Origin: CAYNWT01 sp964450955
Lineage (GTDB): Bacteria; Planctomycetota; Planctomycetia; Planctomycetales; Planctomycetaceae
Direction: 5' to 3'
Assembly (NCBI GenBank): GCA_964450955.1
Contig: CAYVFI010000009.1
Coordinates: 62,001 to 126,000, forward strand
DNA: 64,000 bases
Shown: positions 35,255 to 43,355 of the stretch, one piece after another
Position numbering within the stretch: the stretch's first letter is position 1
How the letters are laid out: every line of letters starts with the position of its first letter
Made by a program: the position numbers and the translations under genes
Notes under the pieces: model-generated
What the model saw: only the letters and a program-made list of their open reading frames with translations
Database searches by the model: none
What the model was told of the DNA's origin: nothing

Positions 35255-36007
35255 GGTTGTGCCCTTATCAAGATCCCAGGATCCGTTTCCCACGTCGTAT
35301 CGAACGCAAGCCACCCGACTACGTGACCTTCAAACTTAGCTGGGGCACAAAAAGATGTACTGGAGATGACTTGAGTCAGACGGACCCGTGGAACCGGTCA
35401 GCTCGCGCGGCTATCCAGCGAATTATCCCCACAGATCAGCAAGGACGGTGGAACCCGCAGATGCCACCCGGTCACCCATTGCCCAGGTACAAGAGATACC
35501 GGCATCGTGGGCTCGAACCGCACCCCGCTGGCGACGTTTCACGCAACACCGCCGGCCACACAAGCCACCCGCGGCCCACAAGTGCAACGAGACTTGGGGG
35601 ACAAGCCGCAACGTCAGGGGAGTCTGGCTGTTGCTCTTGCTGCCTACGAATCCAAGTAACACGTCGATCGAATAGATATCCAAAACCTGCGACACCATCG
35701 GCGACTTTGCAATCAGGTTCAGGTCCTTGTGTTCGAACTCAGCACCATGCGCTTCATAAGCCAGCCCGCTGGATCGCTTCTGGCCAAGTCCGCAAACTTC
35801 TTACTTGGAGATTCCTTGTTGGATATTGGACATTCAAACGACTCAAATCAGAGGACTGACGCCCACCGCTCCCCGGGCCTTCCACTGTTTCGCCGCAGAT
35901 CTGTGGCTAGCGCCAAAACGGCTCAGTCTGAACGCTCACCGGTGAGGGATTGTCAAACAACACCCTGCCAACGCCGTGGCGGTACACCGATGGGACCGAC
36001 GTTGCCT
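35255..36007. other. 753-bp intergenic region with one dispersed repeat
   Basis: No supportable gene. It carries the repeat copy at 35786-35839 and the promoter region of the RTX gene near 35260-35340; otherwise nothing recognised. Confidence 0.4.
35786..35839 (+). repeat. Dispersed intergenic repeat, copy 1
   Basis: About 54 bp with the core GGAGATTCCTTGTTGGATAT. An inverted copy, nearly identical over the core and also sharing the flanking AAGTCCGC and ATTCAAAC, occurs at 63543-63599. Confidence 0.8.
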
Positions 36008-36856
36008 CTAGAACCGGTATTCAATGCCATTGATCCACGAATGGATCTTCTCATCGCCAATCGAAAAATAGTCGTGGCCGGTAAAGACGCCCCAGCCACT
36101 CTTCGTCACACCAACGGTGTTCCGAAGATGCAGTAGCGACGCCGAACCAACGCGACCCCAATCCAGAGAACTGCTGACATACCATGGCTTGGCAGGGAAC
36201 CATTCGGCGTTGTAGGTGGCATTGAATCCGAAGTCAGTATCCAGGTCGTCGGTCAACCAATTAACGCCCAGCCCCGCGCGGAATTGCCAGTGTTCGTTTT
36301 GAGCAAACCGGTAGGTGAGATTGAAGTCGCCGTGCCAGAGTTCGTCGGTTCCTGGCCGGAGTTCTTCCTGCCGGTAAAAGAACTCGGTATCGAAACCAAC
36401 CCGGTTGTCCAGGTCACCAAACACGCGTCCGTGGGCCTGCGTCAACGAACGGAAATCGGTACCGTAGTCTCCTTGTAAGACCAGTAGCGACGAGTGAGCT
36501 CCGCGGTTGCCCGGATCGTACAACAGACTTCCGTCGTGTTTGCCGTACGGATACTTTGGGTAGTAGCCTGGCCCGCCGGAGTCGTTGAGTGCCGCGATGG
36601 GGGCGACAAAGGGAGCCTTCAAACTGGCCAGGAAAATGTGCCCGGTAAGTTGCTCGATGAGTGAATCGTCATCGTCGTCGTCATACGCGGCATGCCGAGA
36701 ACCCCGGTCTCGATCCGGGCGCTTTTTCTTTTTCTTCCTGGAATGCCCCGACTCCTCGCGTACTTCCGTTCGCATACCTTCCAGCGTCTGCGCGGAAGCC
36801 GATCCACTGATAGCGACCACCAGGATAAAAGACGTTAGTTGTGCGACTCGGAACAT
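36008..36856 (-). CDS. Exported, probable outer-membrane beta-barrel protein
   Basis: 282 residues. Signal peptide 1-22 (cleavage at SASA-Q). A striking low-complexity segment follows: five lysines with flanking basic residues near 43-52, then six aspartates near 60-65. From about 110 on, alternating strands rich in aromatic residues (for example FDTEFFYRQEE, FNLTYRFAQ, WQFRAGLGVNWL, YVSSSLDWGRV) end in the C-terminal phenylalanine YRF, a pattern of outer-membrane barrels. No named family recognised. Confidence 0.72.
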   Translation of the reverse strand: MFRVAQLTSFILVVAISGSASAQTLEGMRTEVREESGHSRKKKKKRPDRDRGSRHAAYDDDDDDSLIEQLTGHIFLASLKAPFVAPIAALNDSGGPGYYPKYPYGKHDGSLLYDPGNRGAHSSLLVLQGDYGTDFRSLTQAHGRVFGDLDNRVGFDTEFFYRQEELRPGTDELWHGDFNLTYRFAQNEHWQFRAGLGVNWLTDDLDTDFGFNATYNAEWFPAKPWYVSSSLDWGRVGSASLLHLRNTVGVTKSGWGVFTGHDYFSIGDEKIHSWINGIEYRF

Positions 36857-36954
36857 AGGCCCACTCCTAAGGCCGAGCAGTTTATGGGCATTTTGAAGTT
36901 CGGCTCAATACCAGAGAAAAACACCTCAAATGCCAGTGAACGCCAACCCAAAAC

Positions 36955-37085
36955 CGTAGTGGACGAGGCGACGAGTCCCGTCCTGCTCGACCCGGCTTCG
37001 GTCCGCCCTGCCCGGCTTCGGTCCGCTCTGCCCGGCTTCGGTCCGCTCGACCCGGCTTCGGGGACTCGTGGCCTCGTCCACTACG
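36955..37085. mobile_element. MITE-like element: 26-bp inverted repeats around 20-bp tandem repeats
   Basis: Terminal arms 36955-36980 and 37060-37085 match at about 24 of 26 positions (core GTGGACGAGGC / GCCTCGTCCAC and ACGAGTCCC / GGGACTCGT). Between them a 20-bp unit beginning CCCGGCTTCGGTCCGC is repeated three times plus a partial copy (36991-37060). It carries no gene. A shorter relative lies at 48286-48356. Confidence 0.75.
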
Positions 37086-37088
37086 AAA

Positions 37089-37117
37089 AGCTGCGATACC
37101 GGGTTGGTATCGCAGCT
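37089..37117 (-). terminator. Terminator-like hairpin after the HNH gene
   Basis: A 12-bp perfect stem (AGCTGCGATACC / GGTATCGCAGCT) with a 5-base loop is followed by TTTCG on the minus strand, 59 bp after the HNH endonuclease stop. Confidence 0.7.
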
Positions 37118-37175
37118 CTGTTTGTAGCCGACATTCACCGACGACATTCGTCTTCAGGCGTCTGTCAGACTGGTT

Positions 37176-37772
37176 CTATTCTTCCAGTTCAGCGTTCCAA
37201 TACGCCTCGCTGATGAACCGTGACCAGCTATCGCAGCGTGCGCCGCGAGCTGCGTACAGCGGTCGCCAGATCGGTCGTTCGGGAACACGTGGCAGCGGCA
37301 TCTTAGCCTGTTCCGGCGTGCGGTCAGCCTTGCGCGAGTTGCACTCGACACAAGCCAAAACACAGTTGGTCCAGGATGAGATACCTCCCTGAGCACGCGG
37401 CAGAACGTGGTCGATTGTCAGGTCACTTTGACCCGGCTGTCGTCCACAGTACTGGCACGTGAACCGGTCTCGCTTAAAGACATTGCGTCGGCTGAAAGAC
37501 ACCGCGTTGGTTGGAAGCTTGCCGTAGTTCGTGAGCGTAATGACTTCAGGAACTCGGATCTTCAGCCAGCGCGTCTGGATAAAATCTTCGCCGTCCGTCG
37601 GACGCCGCTGTGCCCAGTTATCCCACGTGTACTGTTGGTAGTCCGCTGGGTCGACAACCCGAGCTGACTGGTTCCACACTTTCACGAGTGATCGTGAAAC
37701 TGTGTTAACACCAACTGCCTGCCAGTTTCGATTCAGAACCAGCGTCGGCCGATCCAATACTGCACTTACCAT
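37176..37772 (-). CDS. HNH endonuclease family protein
   Basis: 198 residues. The HNH zinc-finger core runs from about 105 to 160: CQYCGR, LTIDHVLPRAQGG, then NCVLACVECNSRKADRTPEQA, with the two CxxC pairs and the catalytic DH. The N-terminus VLDRPTLVLNRNWQAVGV is typical of the widespread stand-alone HNH proteins of planctomycetes and other bacteria, whose role is unsettled (not evidently a homing enzyme). No partner restriction or intron is nearby. Confidence 0.88.
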   Translation of the reverse strand: MVSAVLDRPTLVLNRNWQAVGVNTVSRSLVKVWNQSARVVDPADYQQYTWDNWAQRRPTDGEDFIQTRWLKIRVPEVITLTNYGKLPTNAVSFSRRNVFKRDRFTCQYCGRQPGQSDLTIDHVLPRAQGGISSWTNCVLACVECNSRKADRTPEQAKMPLPRVPERPIWRPLYAARGARCDSWSRFISEAYWNAELEE

Positions 37773-37844
37773 CCCCCCACCATTGCTTCGTCGCTACTTC
37801 ACGACAAACCCTTTCCCTTAGTTGCGTTTGGAGAAACGAAGAAG

Positions 37845-37919
37845 GGTATCCGGCGGGAGTCGAACCCAGCGCCTCGACCTTCACAGGGTCGCATGCAAAA
37901 CCGTTACACCACGGACACC
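37845..37919 (-). tRNA. tRNA-His (GTG)
   Basis: Cloverleaf with 7-bp acceptor (GTGTCCG/CGGATAC), anticodon stem CGACC/GGTCG and loop CTGTGAA giving anticodon GTG. G-1 and C73, the histidine identity pair, are both encoded. T loop TTCGACT. The T stem has one C-C mismatch at 49-65. CCA is not encoded. Confidence 0.92.
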
Positions 37920-38232
37920 ATATTGATGTCGGTTGGACACTTCAGTCCCCGCGAAGTTCGCGCGGATTTTGTATGCAGTGCCCGTCGCGAAATACCGTTG
38001 GATGTTCAATTAGGGGGCATCACTGCTTTGATTCCAGGCAGGTGCAGGGTACTTCAGCCTGGCAGTTGTTAGTTTTGTATGAGTTCTCAGAATTCATGAT
38101 CGCTCGGCATTGAAGGCACGGCATGAGAACCAATACTGAGGGCACAGGGCCGTGGTGAAGAGGCCGCGTGAGCGAGGGCTTCAGGCTGCCTCAGGAAAAT
38201 TTCAACGACACTCTTTTGCGAGGTTAAATTTG

Positions 38233-39318
38233 ATGAAACGCTTGGCACAAAAGCGTGGCTTCACGCTTATCGAACTGCTGGTCGTTATCGCGATTATCGC
38301 GATCCTGATCGCGTTGTTGTTGCCCGCTGTGCAACAGGCGCGTGAGGCAGCGCGCCGGACGCAATGCAAAAACAATCTGAAACAGTTGGGGCTGGCTCTT
38401 CATAACTACCACGACGTCCACAAGCTGTTCCCATCAATGGCAGGGGGTACCGGCAGTGATGGTGGCCCGAGTACGACTCACAACAATGCTTCGATCAGTG
38501 GACTTGTTGGTCTCCTGCCGTTCTTCGAGCAGGCGCCTTTGTACCAGGATATTCAAGCAGGTCGAGACCGTGATGGTGTCGGCGGGCCTTTTGGTCGAGG
38601 TGGACCGGTGCCGTGGAATTCAAGTTTCGACCCGTACCGTGCAAGGATTCCGGGTCTCGTTTGCCCATCGGACCTGAAAATTCAGACTAGCCTTGGCGAA
38701 AACAACTACCGATTCTGCATTGGGTCATACTCACGCAATAACCACAGCAGCGCGGCCGCTCGGGCGTGGGGCACAAGCCAGATCAATGGTTTGTTTGGTC
38801 GTCAGACCGGCTTCGGGATAGACGATTGTATTGACGGGACCAGCATGACAATCGCCATGGGCGAACGCTGTAAAGGGTTCGGCTCGAACACGGACAACAA
38901 CAGCGAAGTGCTTTCAGGCGTTGCTGTTTTGTCTGGTTTAGTTGGTACGGTTGACGATATTTCAACAGATGCGGCAATGTGTCAAGCGGTCCGCGATCCG
39001 GCCAGGCGACAGTTCTTCACCCCATCTACGGCGCACGTGACAATCGACAATCCAGGCAGTCGGTGGATGGACGGTCGACCGTACTTTGCCGGCTTCAGCA
39101 CCGTACTGCCACCCAATTCACCAGCTTGCACAGTGCGAGATGTCGATTGGCACTGGGGCCTTTGGACGCCCAGCAGTCGCCACACCGGAACTGCACAGTT
39201 TGTTTTGACTGATGGTTCCGTCCACTCGATTGGTGAAGATGTCGATGCCGCCGTCTTCCAGGCACTCGGTACGAAGGCCGGCCGTGAAGTGATTAATTCG
39301 GACGACTTTGAGAACTAA
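38233..39318 (+). CDS. DUF1559 prepilin-like protein (H-X9-DG type)
   Basis: 361 residues from the ATG at 38233 (GAGG nine bases upstream). The type IV prepilin-like N-terminus KRGFTLIELLVVIAIIAIL carries the peptidase cleavage site after Gly and a hydrophobic helix; a helix AREAARRTQCKNNLKQLGLA follows. The DUF1559 body ends with the hallmark HTGTAQFVLTDG (H-X9-DG) near 330. This family is hugely expanded in planctomycetes; members are probably envelope or pilus-like proteins of unknown role. A terminator follows. Confidence 0.95.
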   Translation: MKRLAQKRGFTLIELLVVIAIIAILIALLLPAVQQAREAARRTQCKNNLKQLGLALHNYHDVHKLFPSMAGGTGSDGGPSTTHNNASISGLVGLLPFFEQAPLYQDIQAGRDRDGVGGPFGRGGPVPWNSSFDPYRARIPGLVCPSDLKIQTSLGENNYRFCIGSYSRNNHSSAAARAWGTSQINGLFGRQTGFGIDDCIDGTSMTIAMGERCKGFGSNTDNNSEVLSGVAVLSGLVGTVDDISTDAAMCQAVRDPARRQFFTPSTAHVTIDNPGSRWMDGRPYFAGFSTVLPPNSPACTVRDVDWHWGLWTPSSRHTGTAQFVLTDGSVHSIGEDVDAAVFQALGTKAGREVINSDDFEN

Positions 39319-39465
39319 TGTGGTGTCACATCCTGGGACTCGGTATCCGAGCGGTTGGCTGCTCTGTTGCCGCTAACAAACAGTCGTTTGAACGCCGAGT
39401 CTCAATACGGACGCAAACCGGTTTGGTGTGATAAGACCTGACGCAGCGGGAACCTATCCTGAAAT

Positions 39466-39500
39466 AAAGCCCGGCATCTGATGCCGGGCTTTTCTTTTTC
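39466..39500 (+). terminator. Rho-independent terminator, DUF1559 gene
   Basis: Stem AAGCCCGGCAT / ATGCCGGGCTT with a 3-base loop, followed by TTCTTTTTC. It lies between the DUF1559 gene and the minus-strand tRNA cluster and may serve both directions. Confidence 0.92.
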
Positions 39501-39732
39501 AGTTCCGTTCTGCGCTCTTCTGCGCTGCAGCTTCAGCAGCATTCCAGGTATGTTCGGCAAACGGGTGCATGGCCGAATTTGTGTGTCTTGAGTCAATCGC
39601 AGATTCGATAGACGCAGTCTTCGGCAGCCGCTGCATTCCCGAAGTCTCTCTCTCGCGCCTGTGCCACTCGGTTTTGCTCTTTGCGTTTGGCGTGACTTCC
39701 AGGCAAGTCCACGAAGTGACGAATAGCCTGAC

Positions 39733-39807
39733 TTGCGGAGGCAGGAATCGAACCTGCGGACTCGTGGTTCAAAGCCACGAATTTCTACCAGCAGAAACTA
39801 CTCCGCA
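39733..39807 (-). tRNA. tRNA-Gln (TTG)
   Basis: Acceptor TGCGGAG/CTCCGCA, anticodon stem CGTGG/CCACG with loop CTTTGAA (anticodon TTG), T arm GCAGG-TTCGATT-CCTGC fully paired. A73; CCA not encoded. Last of three clustered minus-strand tRNAs. Confidence 0.92.
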
Positions 39808-39867
39808 TCAGAGGCGATAGGTCCTGCTTCGGGCAGACTCAAGCCTCAAATTCATTAACCCAAAAAG

Positions 39868-39939
39868 AGGGACGGGTGGGATTCGAACCCACGGCCTGGC
39901 GGTTAACAGCCGCCTGCTCTGCCGCTGAGCTACCGACCC
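39868..39939 (-). tRNA. tRNA-Asn (GTT)
   Basis: Anticodon stem GGCGG/CCGCC with loop CTGTTAA gives anticodon GTT. D stem GCTC/GAGC and T arm GTGGG-TTCGAAT-CCCAC are perfect. The acceptor GGGTCGG/CCGTCCC has a T-T mismatch at 4-69, and position 73 is T instead of the usual G. CCA not encoded. Confidence 0.85.
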
Positions 39940-40038
39940 TTGTGCGAGCAAACCCTCGCTGGCTGAAGTTTTGCATCGGTAGGTTTCGCTACTGGCGAAC
40001 TCAAGGCTCCCGCTTCAAACCTACAGCCTCTATACAAG

Positions 40039-40110
40039 CGGGGACGGAGGCGCTCGAATCCTCGTCTACGGTTCTTCAGACCGTCGCTAAACCGTCTCAG
40101 CTACGCCCCC
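40039..40110 (-). tRNA. tRNA-Phe (GAA), atypical
   Basis: Acceptor GGGGGCG/CGTCCCC (one G-T), anticodon stem ACGGT/ACCGT with loop CTGAAGA giving anticodon GAA. The T arm GAGGA-TTCGAGC-GCCTC has an A-G mismatch at 53-61, a nearly invariant G-C pair in tRNAs, and position 73 is G. It may be functional but divergent, or decaying. Confidence 0.75.
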
Positions 40111-40111
40111 A

Positions 40112-40149
40112 AAACGAAAAGCCTGCTGTCACTCATGACACCAGGCTTT
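40112..40149 (-). terminator. Strong minus-strand terminator-like hairpin with no gene upstream
   Basis: Nearly continuous stem AAAGCCTG-TGTCA / TGACA-CAGGCTTT around a 4-base loop; on the minus strand it is followed by TTTTCGTTTT directly before tRNA-Phe. No minus-strand gene precedes it. Confidence 0.6.
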
Positions 40150-40482
40150 GGGAATTCATCACGATGAAGGCCACGGCGTCACAAGCGCAGGGGGTTTGTA
40201 AACAGATTCTCTTGAACAAAGAGAACCTGCCCGATTCCTGCGTTGGGTTGGCTGAACTGAAACTTCAACATCGTTTGCTGTTTCCTAAGGTGTTACGCGA
40301 GTGAGCCCACGTACAAATAGAACAGAGACGCTGGCCCCGTTTTTGTTCGCGCGTTCTGAAGGAAAATTGCTAAAAACACGAGATCGCGGGTTGGCCACCC
40401 GAATTCTGTGCGTCCATCAACTGGCCCGACCAGGATCGGCACCTACAATCACACAGCGAAACCCTATACGACCGGATTCGAT
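40150..40482. other. Intergenic region upstream of the Lon-N gene
   Basis: No coding gene seen. A hairpin AGATTCTCTT-GAACA-AAGAGAACCT is at about 40203-40228. An unrecognised minus-strand RNA ending at the terminator at 40112-40149 would have to lie here. Confidence 0.35.
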
Positions 40483-41154
40483 ATGTCCGAACGACTCGAA
40501 CTTCCAGACGACTTTACCAATGAGGTTCGTCTGTTTCCCCTGCCTGATCTTGTGCTGTTTCCCAGCAACGTGCAGCCGCTGCACGTGTTCGAAGAACGCT
40601 ATCGTGAAATGTTGGAGGACGCCTTGATGGGCGATCGAATCATCGCGATGGCCACTCTGCAACCTGGCTACGACCAGGCCGAGTACCACAGCCGCCCTGC
40701 CCTGGCCGAACCGATCTGCGTCGGCAAGATTGCAACTTGCGAACGCACCGAACAAGGCACGTACAATCTGCTGCTGGTCGGACTCAAACGGGCCGTCATT
40801 GAACACGAACTTCCGCCACACCGCGCGTTCCGCGAAGCGAAGATTCAGATACTTGAAGACGACTTCGTTGGTAGTCCACCACCGCATGAAAAAACACTGG
40901 CGCGGACAATTGTCGAACGCATCCAACGCCGCGCGCCGGGGTCTAAAGAAATGTTGAACTCGCTTGTTGACCGTGACCTGTCATTGGCAGAACTCACCGA
41001 CGTCCTGGCCTATCACATCAACCTGGACCTGGATACGAAACTCAGCCTGCTAAGCGAACCCCGCGCTGAAAGCAGGGCGCAGATCATGCTGAAGTCGATG
41101 CCCGAACGAGAGGCCTTCGACGACGGCGAACTTCCACCTTTCAGCATGAATTAA
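40483..41154 (+). CDS. Lon N-terminal substrate-binding domain protein
   Basis: 223 residues from ATG 40483 (MSERLELPDDF). LFPLPDLVLFPSNVQPLHVFEERY and the later GTYNLLLVGLKRAVI stretch are the signature of the Lon N-terminal (LAN/PUA-like) domain, without ATPase or protease parts. Stand-alone versions are widespread and their role is unclear; they may bind unfolded proteins. Single gene with its own intergenic leader. Confidence 0.9.
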   Translation: MSERLELPDDFTNEVRLFPLPDLVLFPSNVQPLHVFEERYREMLEDALMGDRIIAMATLQPGYDQAEYHSRPALAEPICVGKIATCERTEQGTYNLLLVGLKRAVIEHELPPHRAFREAKIQILEDDFVGSPPPHEKTLARTIVERIQRRAPGSKEMLNSLVDRDLSLAELTDVLAYHINLDLDTKLSLLSEPRAESRAQIMLKSMPEREAFDDGELPPFSMN

Positions 41155-41511
41155 CAGTTCAAACGTCGCGAGACGAGCGGGCAAGTGATCGCCCTTGTTG
41201 GACTCCACACTCGGCATCCCGACCGGGGGGGAAGTGGCGGCCGGGTCGCAAGGAACGGCGATGAGTCCCAAACGTGACAGGGCAACCGGACTGCCTGTTC
41301 CAACTGCAATAAAGCTGGCTTATTCCACGCCTGCACATTCGCGGTTCCAAAAATTCAACACGCCAGGTACTCGGTGCTGACCCGCACTTCGGCTCGGGAA
41401 CGACGGAATCCACCAACCAGACGGGAAAACTGCCGATCCGCTGGGTCTTGTCCGTATGTTGGTTACACTAGTCTAAGGGAGTTCCCATTTGCGTCTTCAA
41501 AGAGGTCCGAG

Positions 41512-42504
41512 ATGATTCAGTGCATTGGAAGCATAGTTACCGCGGTTGTGGTGCTGGCAGTGTCTCAACCGGCCCTCGGGCAAAATCCAGCCGGAAACAA
41601 GGCCAGGGATAAGTCCGTCAAACCGAGTCCGCTCATCGACGTCGCGACACTGCAACAGATGCTGGGCCAGGAAAACGTCCGCCTCCTCGAACTTGGAAAA
41701 CGCGAAGAGTACAACGGCGGTCACATTCCCAACGCATTGTTCGTGCACTGGCTGGAAGACATCACCGATCAGCAGATGAAAGAACGCTTCAACCTCATCA
41801 AACCTGAGGTCATGCAGCAACTGCTTCGGCGATGCGGAGTAAAGAACGACGACTGCATTGTGCTGTACGACAGTCTGGCCAGTCGCCTGGCCACCAGGTT
41901 CTACTGGTCGTTAAAAGTTTATGGACACCGTCGAATTCGTATTCTCAACGGTGGCAAACAAGCATGGGTGGCGGGGAAGAACGCTCTCACAGATGTCGTT
42001 CCTGATGTTGTGCCGAGCCAGTACCGCGTTGCGAAAACCAACAAGCAGTTGTCAGCCGACATGAAGTTTATCGGACAGCATATCGGCGACAAAGACGTGG
42101 CATTCGTCGACGGACGGCCGCCCGCGCAGTTCTCAGGTGAAGAACCCGGACGCGTTTTCCACACCGGCACGCCGCATAAACAGCGAGGCCATGTCCCCGG
42201 CGCCGCGCACGTGTTCTGGAAGGAAAACTTCAATCCGGACGGAACATTCAAATCTGTTAAGCAACTGAGAGCTCTTTACAGGGAACACGGAATCGTTGCT
42301 GGTGGAGCAAAAACCACTGTGACTTATTGCAACGAAGGTCTGCACGCCGCGCCGCCGTGGTTTGTGTTGCACGAACTCCTGGGGTTCAAAGACGTCCGCG
42401 TTTATGACGATTCCATGTCGGAATGGGCTAACTCCAAACAACCAATGGAAACTGGTCCGTCCACGCACAAGAAGCCAGACGAGCAGCCCGGCAAAGGGAA
42501 ATGA
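41512..42504 (+). CDS. Exported tandem rhodanese (thiosulfate/3-mercaptopyruvate sulfurtransferase-like)
   Basis: 330 residues from ATG 41512, with AGAGG six bases upstream and a signal peptide (core 5-20, cleavage at ALG-Q). Two rhodanese domains: the first (about 45-165) has Asp in place of the catalytic Cys (VLYDSLASRLA), as in normal tandem rhodaneses; the second has C273 in TYCNEGLHA. It would transfer sulfane sulfur to a thiophilic acceptor in the periplasm. The active loop CNEGLHA is unlike the MST (CGSGVTA) or TST (CRKGVTA) loops, so the donor is uncertain. Confidence 0.88.
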   Translation: MIQCIGSIVTAVVVLAVSQPALGQNPAGNKARDKSVKPSPLIDVATLQQMLGQENVRLLELGKREEYNGGHIPNALFVHWLEDITDQQMKERFNLIKPEVMQQLLRRCGVKNDDCIVLYDSLASRLATRFYWSLKVYGHRRIRILNGGKQAWVAGKNALTDVVPDVVPSQYRVAKTNKQLSADMKFIGQHIGDKDVAFVDGRPPAQFSGEEPGRVFHTGTPHKQRGHVPGAAHVFWKENFNPDGTFKSVKQLRALYREHGIVAGGAKTTVTYCNEGLHAAPPWFVLHELLGFKDVRVYDDSMSEWANSKQPMETGPSTHKKPDEQPGKGK

Positions 42505-42537
42505 GCCTGAAAATCCAGCCTGGCAGGAAACGACGAA

Positions 42538-43116
42538 ATGGACTTAGCAGCTCTGTTTGCCCAAGCCTGCGTTTCGACAGGCTCTCAGGAGATTCAACTA
42601 AACCCTCCGGCGACAGACGCTGACCTTGCAAGCCTCGCATCCGTAATCGGTCAAGCGGTCCCCGAACAACTCGCTGCGTTATTAAGGTTGGCGAATGGGG
42701 AGACAGCAGCGTCTGACGGTTTGTTTGGCGGGGACAGCCTGCTATCGACTGAAGGGATTGGAGTCGCCTTGAGTTGGTACGAAGCTGAAATCGGTGACCT
42801 GCCGGACGACGGTCGGTACTTTGGGGACTGCCCCTTCGTAAAGCAGGGACGCTGTTGGAATCCAAAGTGGATTCCATTGGTGTTCGGTCACGCCCAAACG
42901 ACACTGTTCTTTGATAGCGATCCCTCGGACCGCGGCATATTCGGCCAGCTAATCATGTCTGCCCAAATTGACGGCGACTGCGGGATCGTCGCCACCAGCA
43001 TCGAAGACTTGCTGAAGCGAATGAGCCAACTTGAGGAAGGTACGCTGCCGCTGCACTACCCGTTTATCGATCCTCAAAGCGATGCCATTCTGCCTGGTGC
43101 GAACTCAATGATCTGA
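42538..43116 (+). CDS. SMI1/KNR4 family protein
   Basis: 192 residues. It follows the SMI1/KNR4 (SUKH) fold pattern: DLASLASVIGQAVPEQLAALLRLANG at the start, WIPLVFGHAQTTLFFDSDP in the middle, and the acidic FGQLI and IEDLLKRM helix near the end. SUKH proteins are often immunity proteins against polymorphic toxins, but many are housekeeping; no toxin gene is next to it. It starts 34 bp after the rhodanese gene with AGGAAA upstream, so the two are probably co-transcribed. Confidence 0.82.
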   Translation: MDLAALFAQACVSTGSQEIQLNPPATDADLASLASVIGQAVPEQLAALLRLANGETAASDGLFGGDSLLSTEGIGVALSWYEAEIGDLPDDGRYFGDCPFVKQGRCWNPKWIPLVFGHAQTTLFFDSDPSDRGIFGQLIMSAQIDGDCGIVATSIEDLLKRMSQLEEGTLPLHYPFIDPQSDAILPGANSMI

Positions 43117-43150
43117 CTGTGCCGCCGATTCCAACCCAACAGCAATAAAA

Positions 43151-43190
43151 AACAGCTCGCCACATTTGAATGGGGCGAGCTGTTTTGATT
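43151..43190. terminator. Bidirectional terminator between SMI1/KNR4 gene and tRNA-Pro
   Basis: An 11-bp stem AACAGCTCGCC / GGCGAGCTGTT is flanked by T-rich tails in both directions (TTTTGATT on plus, TTTTTTATTG on minus). Confidence 0.9.
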
Positions 43191-43196
43191 CGAAAG

Positions 43197-43270
43197 TCGG
43201 GACGACAAGATTTGAACTTGCGACCCCTACACCCCCAGTGTAGTGCGCTACCAGGCTGCGCCACGTCCCG
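43197..43270 (-). tRNA. tRNA-Pro (GGG)
   Basis: Acceptor CGGGACG/CGTCCCG, D stem GCGC/GCGC, anticodon stem CTACA/TGTAG with loop CTGGGGG giving anticodon GGG, T arm GCAAG-TTCAAAT-CTTGT. A73; CCA not encoded. Confidence 0.93.
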
Positions 43271-43355
43271 CGACTGCTTGTATTCTATCACGTGGACGCG
43301 GTGGTTCAATGTGGGAAACGCAACTGGCGAACACGCTTTGGAAACGCCAGTAATT

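Noticed and set aside
35340..35860. Long plus-strand ORFs in the 35-36 kb gap
   Set aside because: Their translations are Arg/Pro/Ser-rich with no domain features and no ribosome sites; they look like chance frames in GC-rich DNA.
36991..37060. 20-bp tandem repeats as a CRISPR array
   Set aside because: Units are directly adjacent with no spacers and no cas genes are nearby.
42538..43116. SMI1/KNR4 gene as part of a toxin-immunity locus
   Set aside because: No toxin-like gene or secretion signal lies next to it; the family is broader than immunity proteins.
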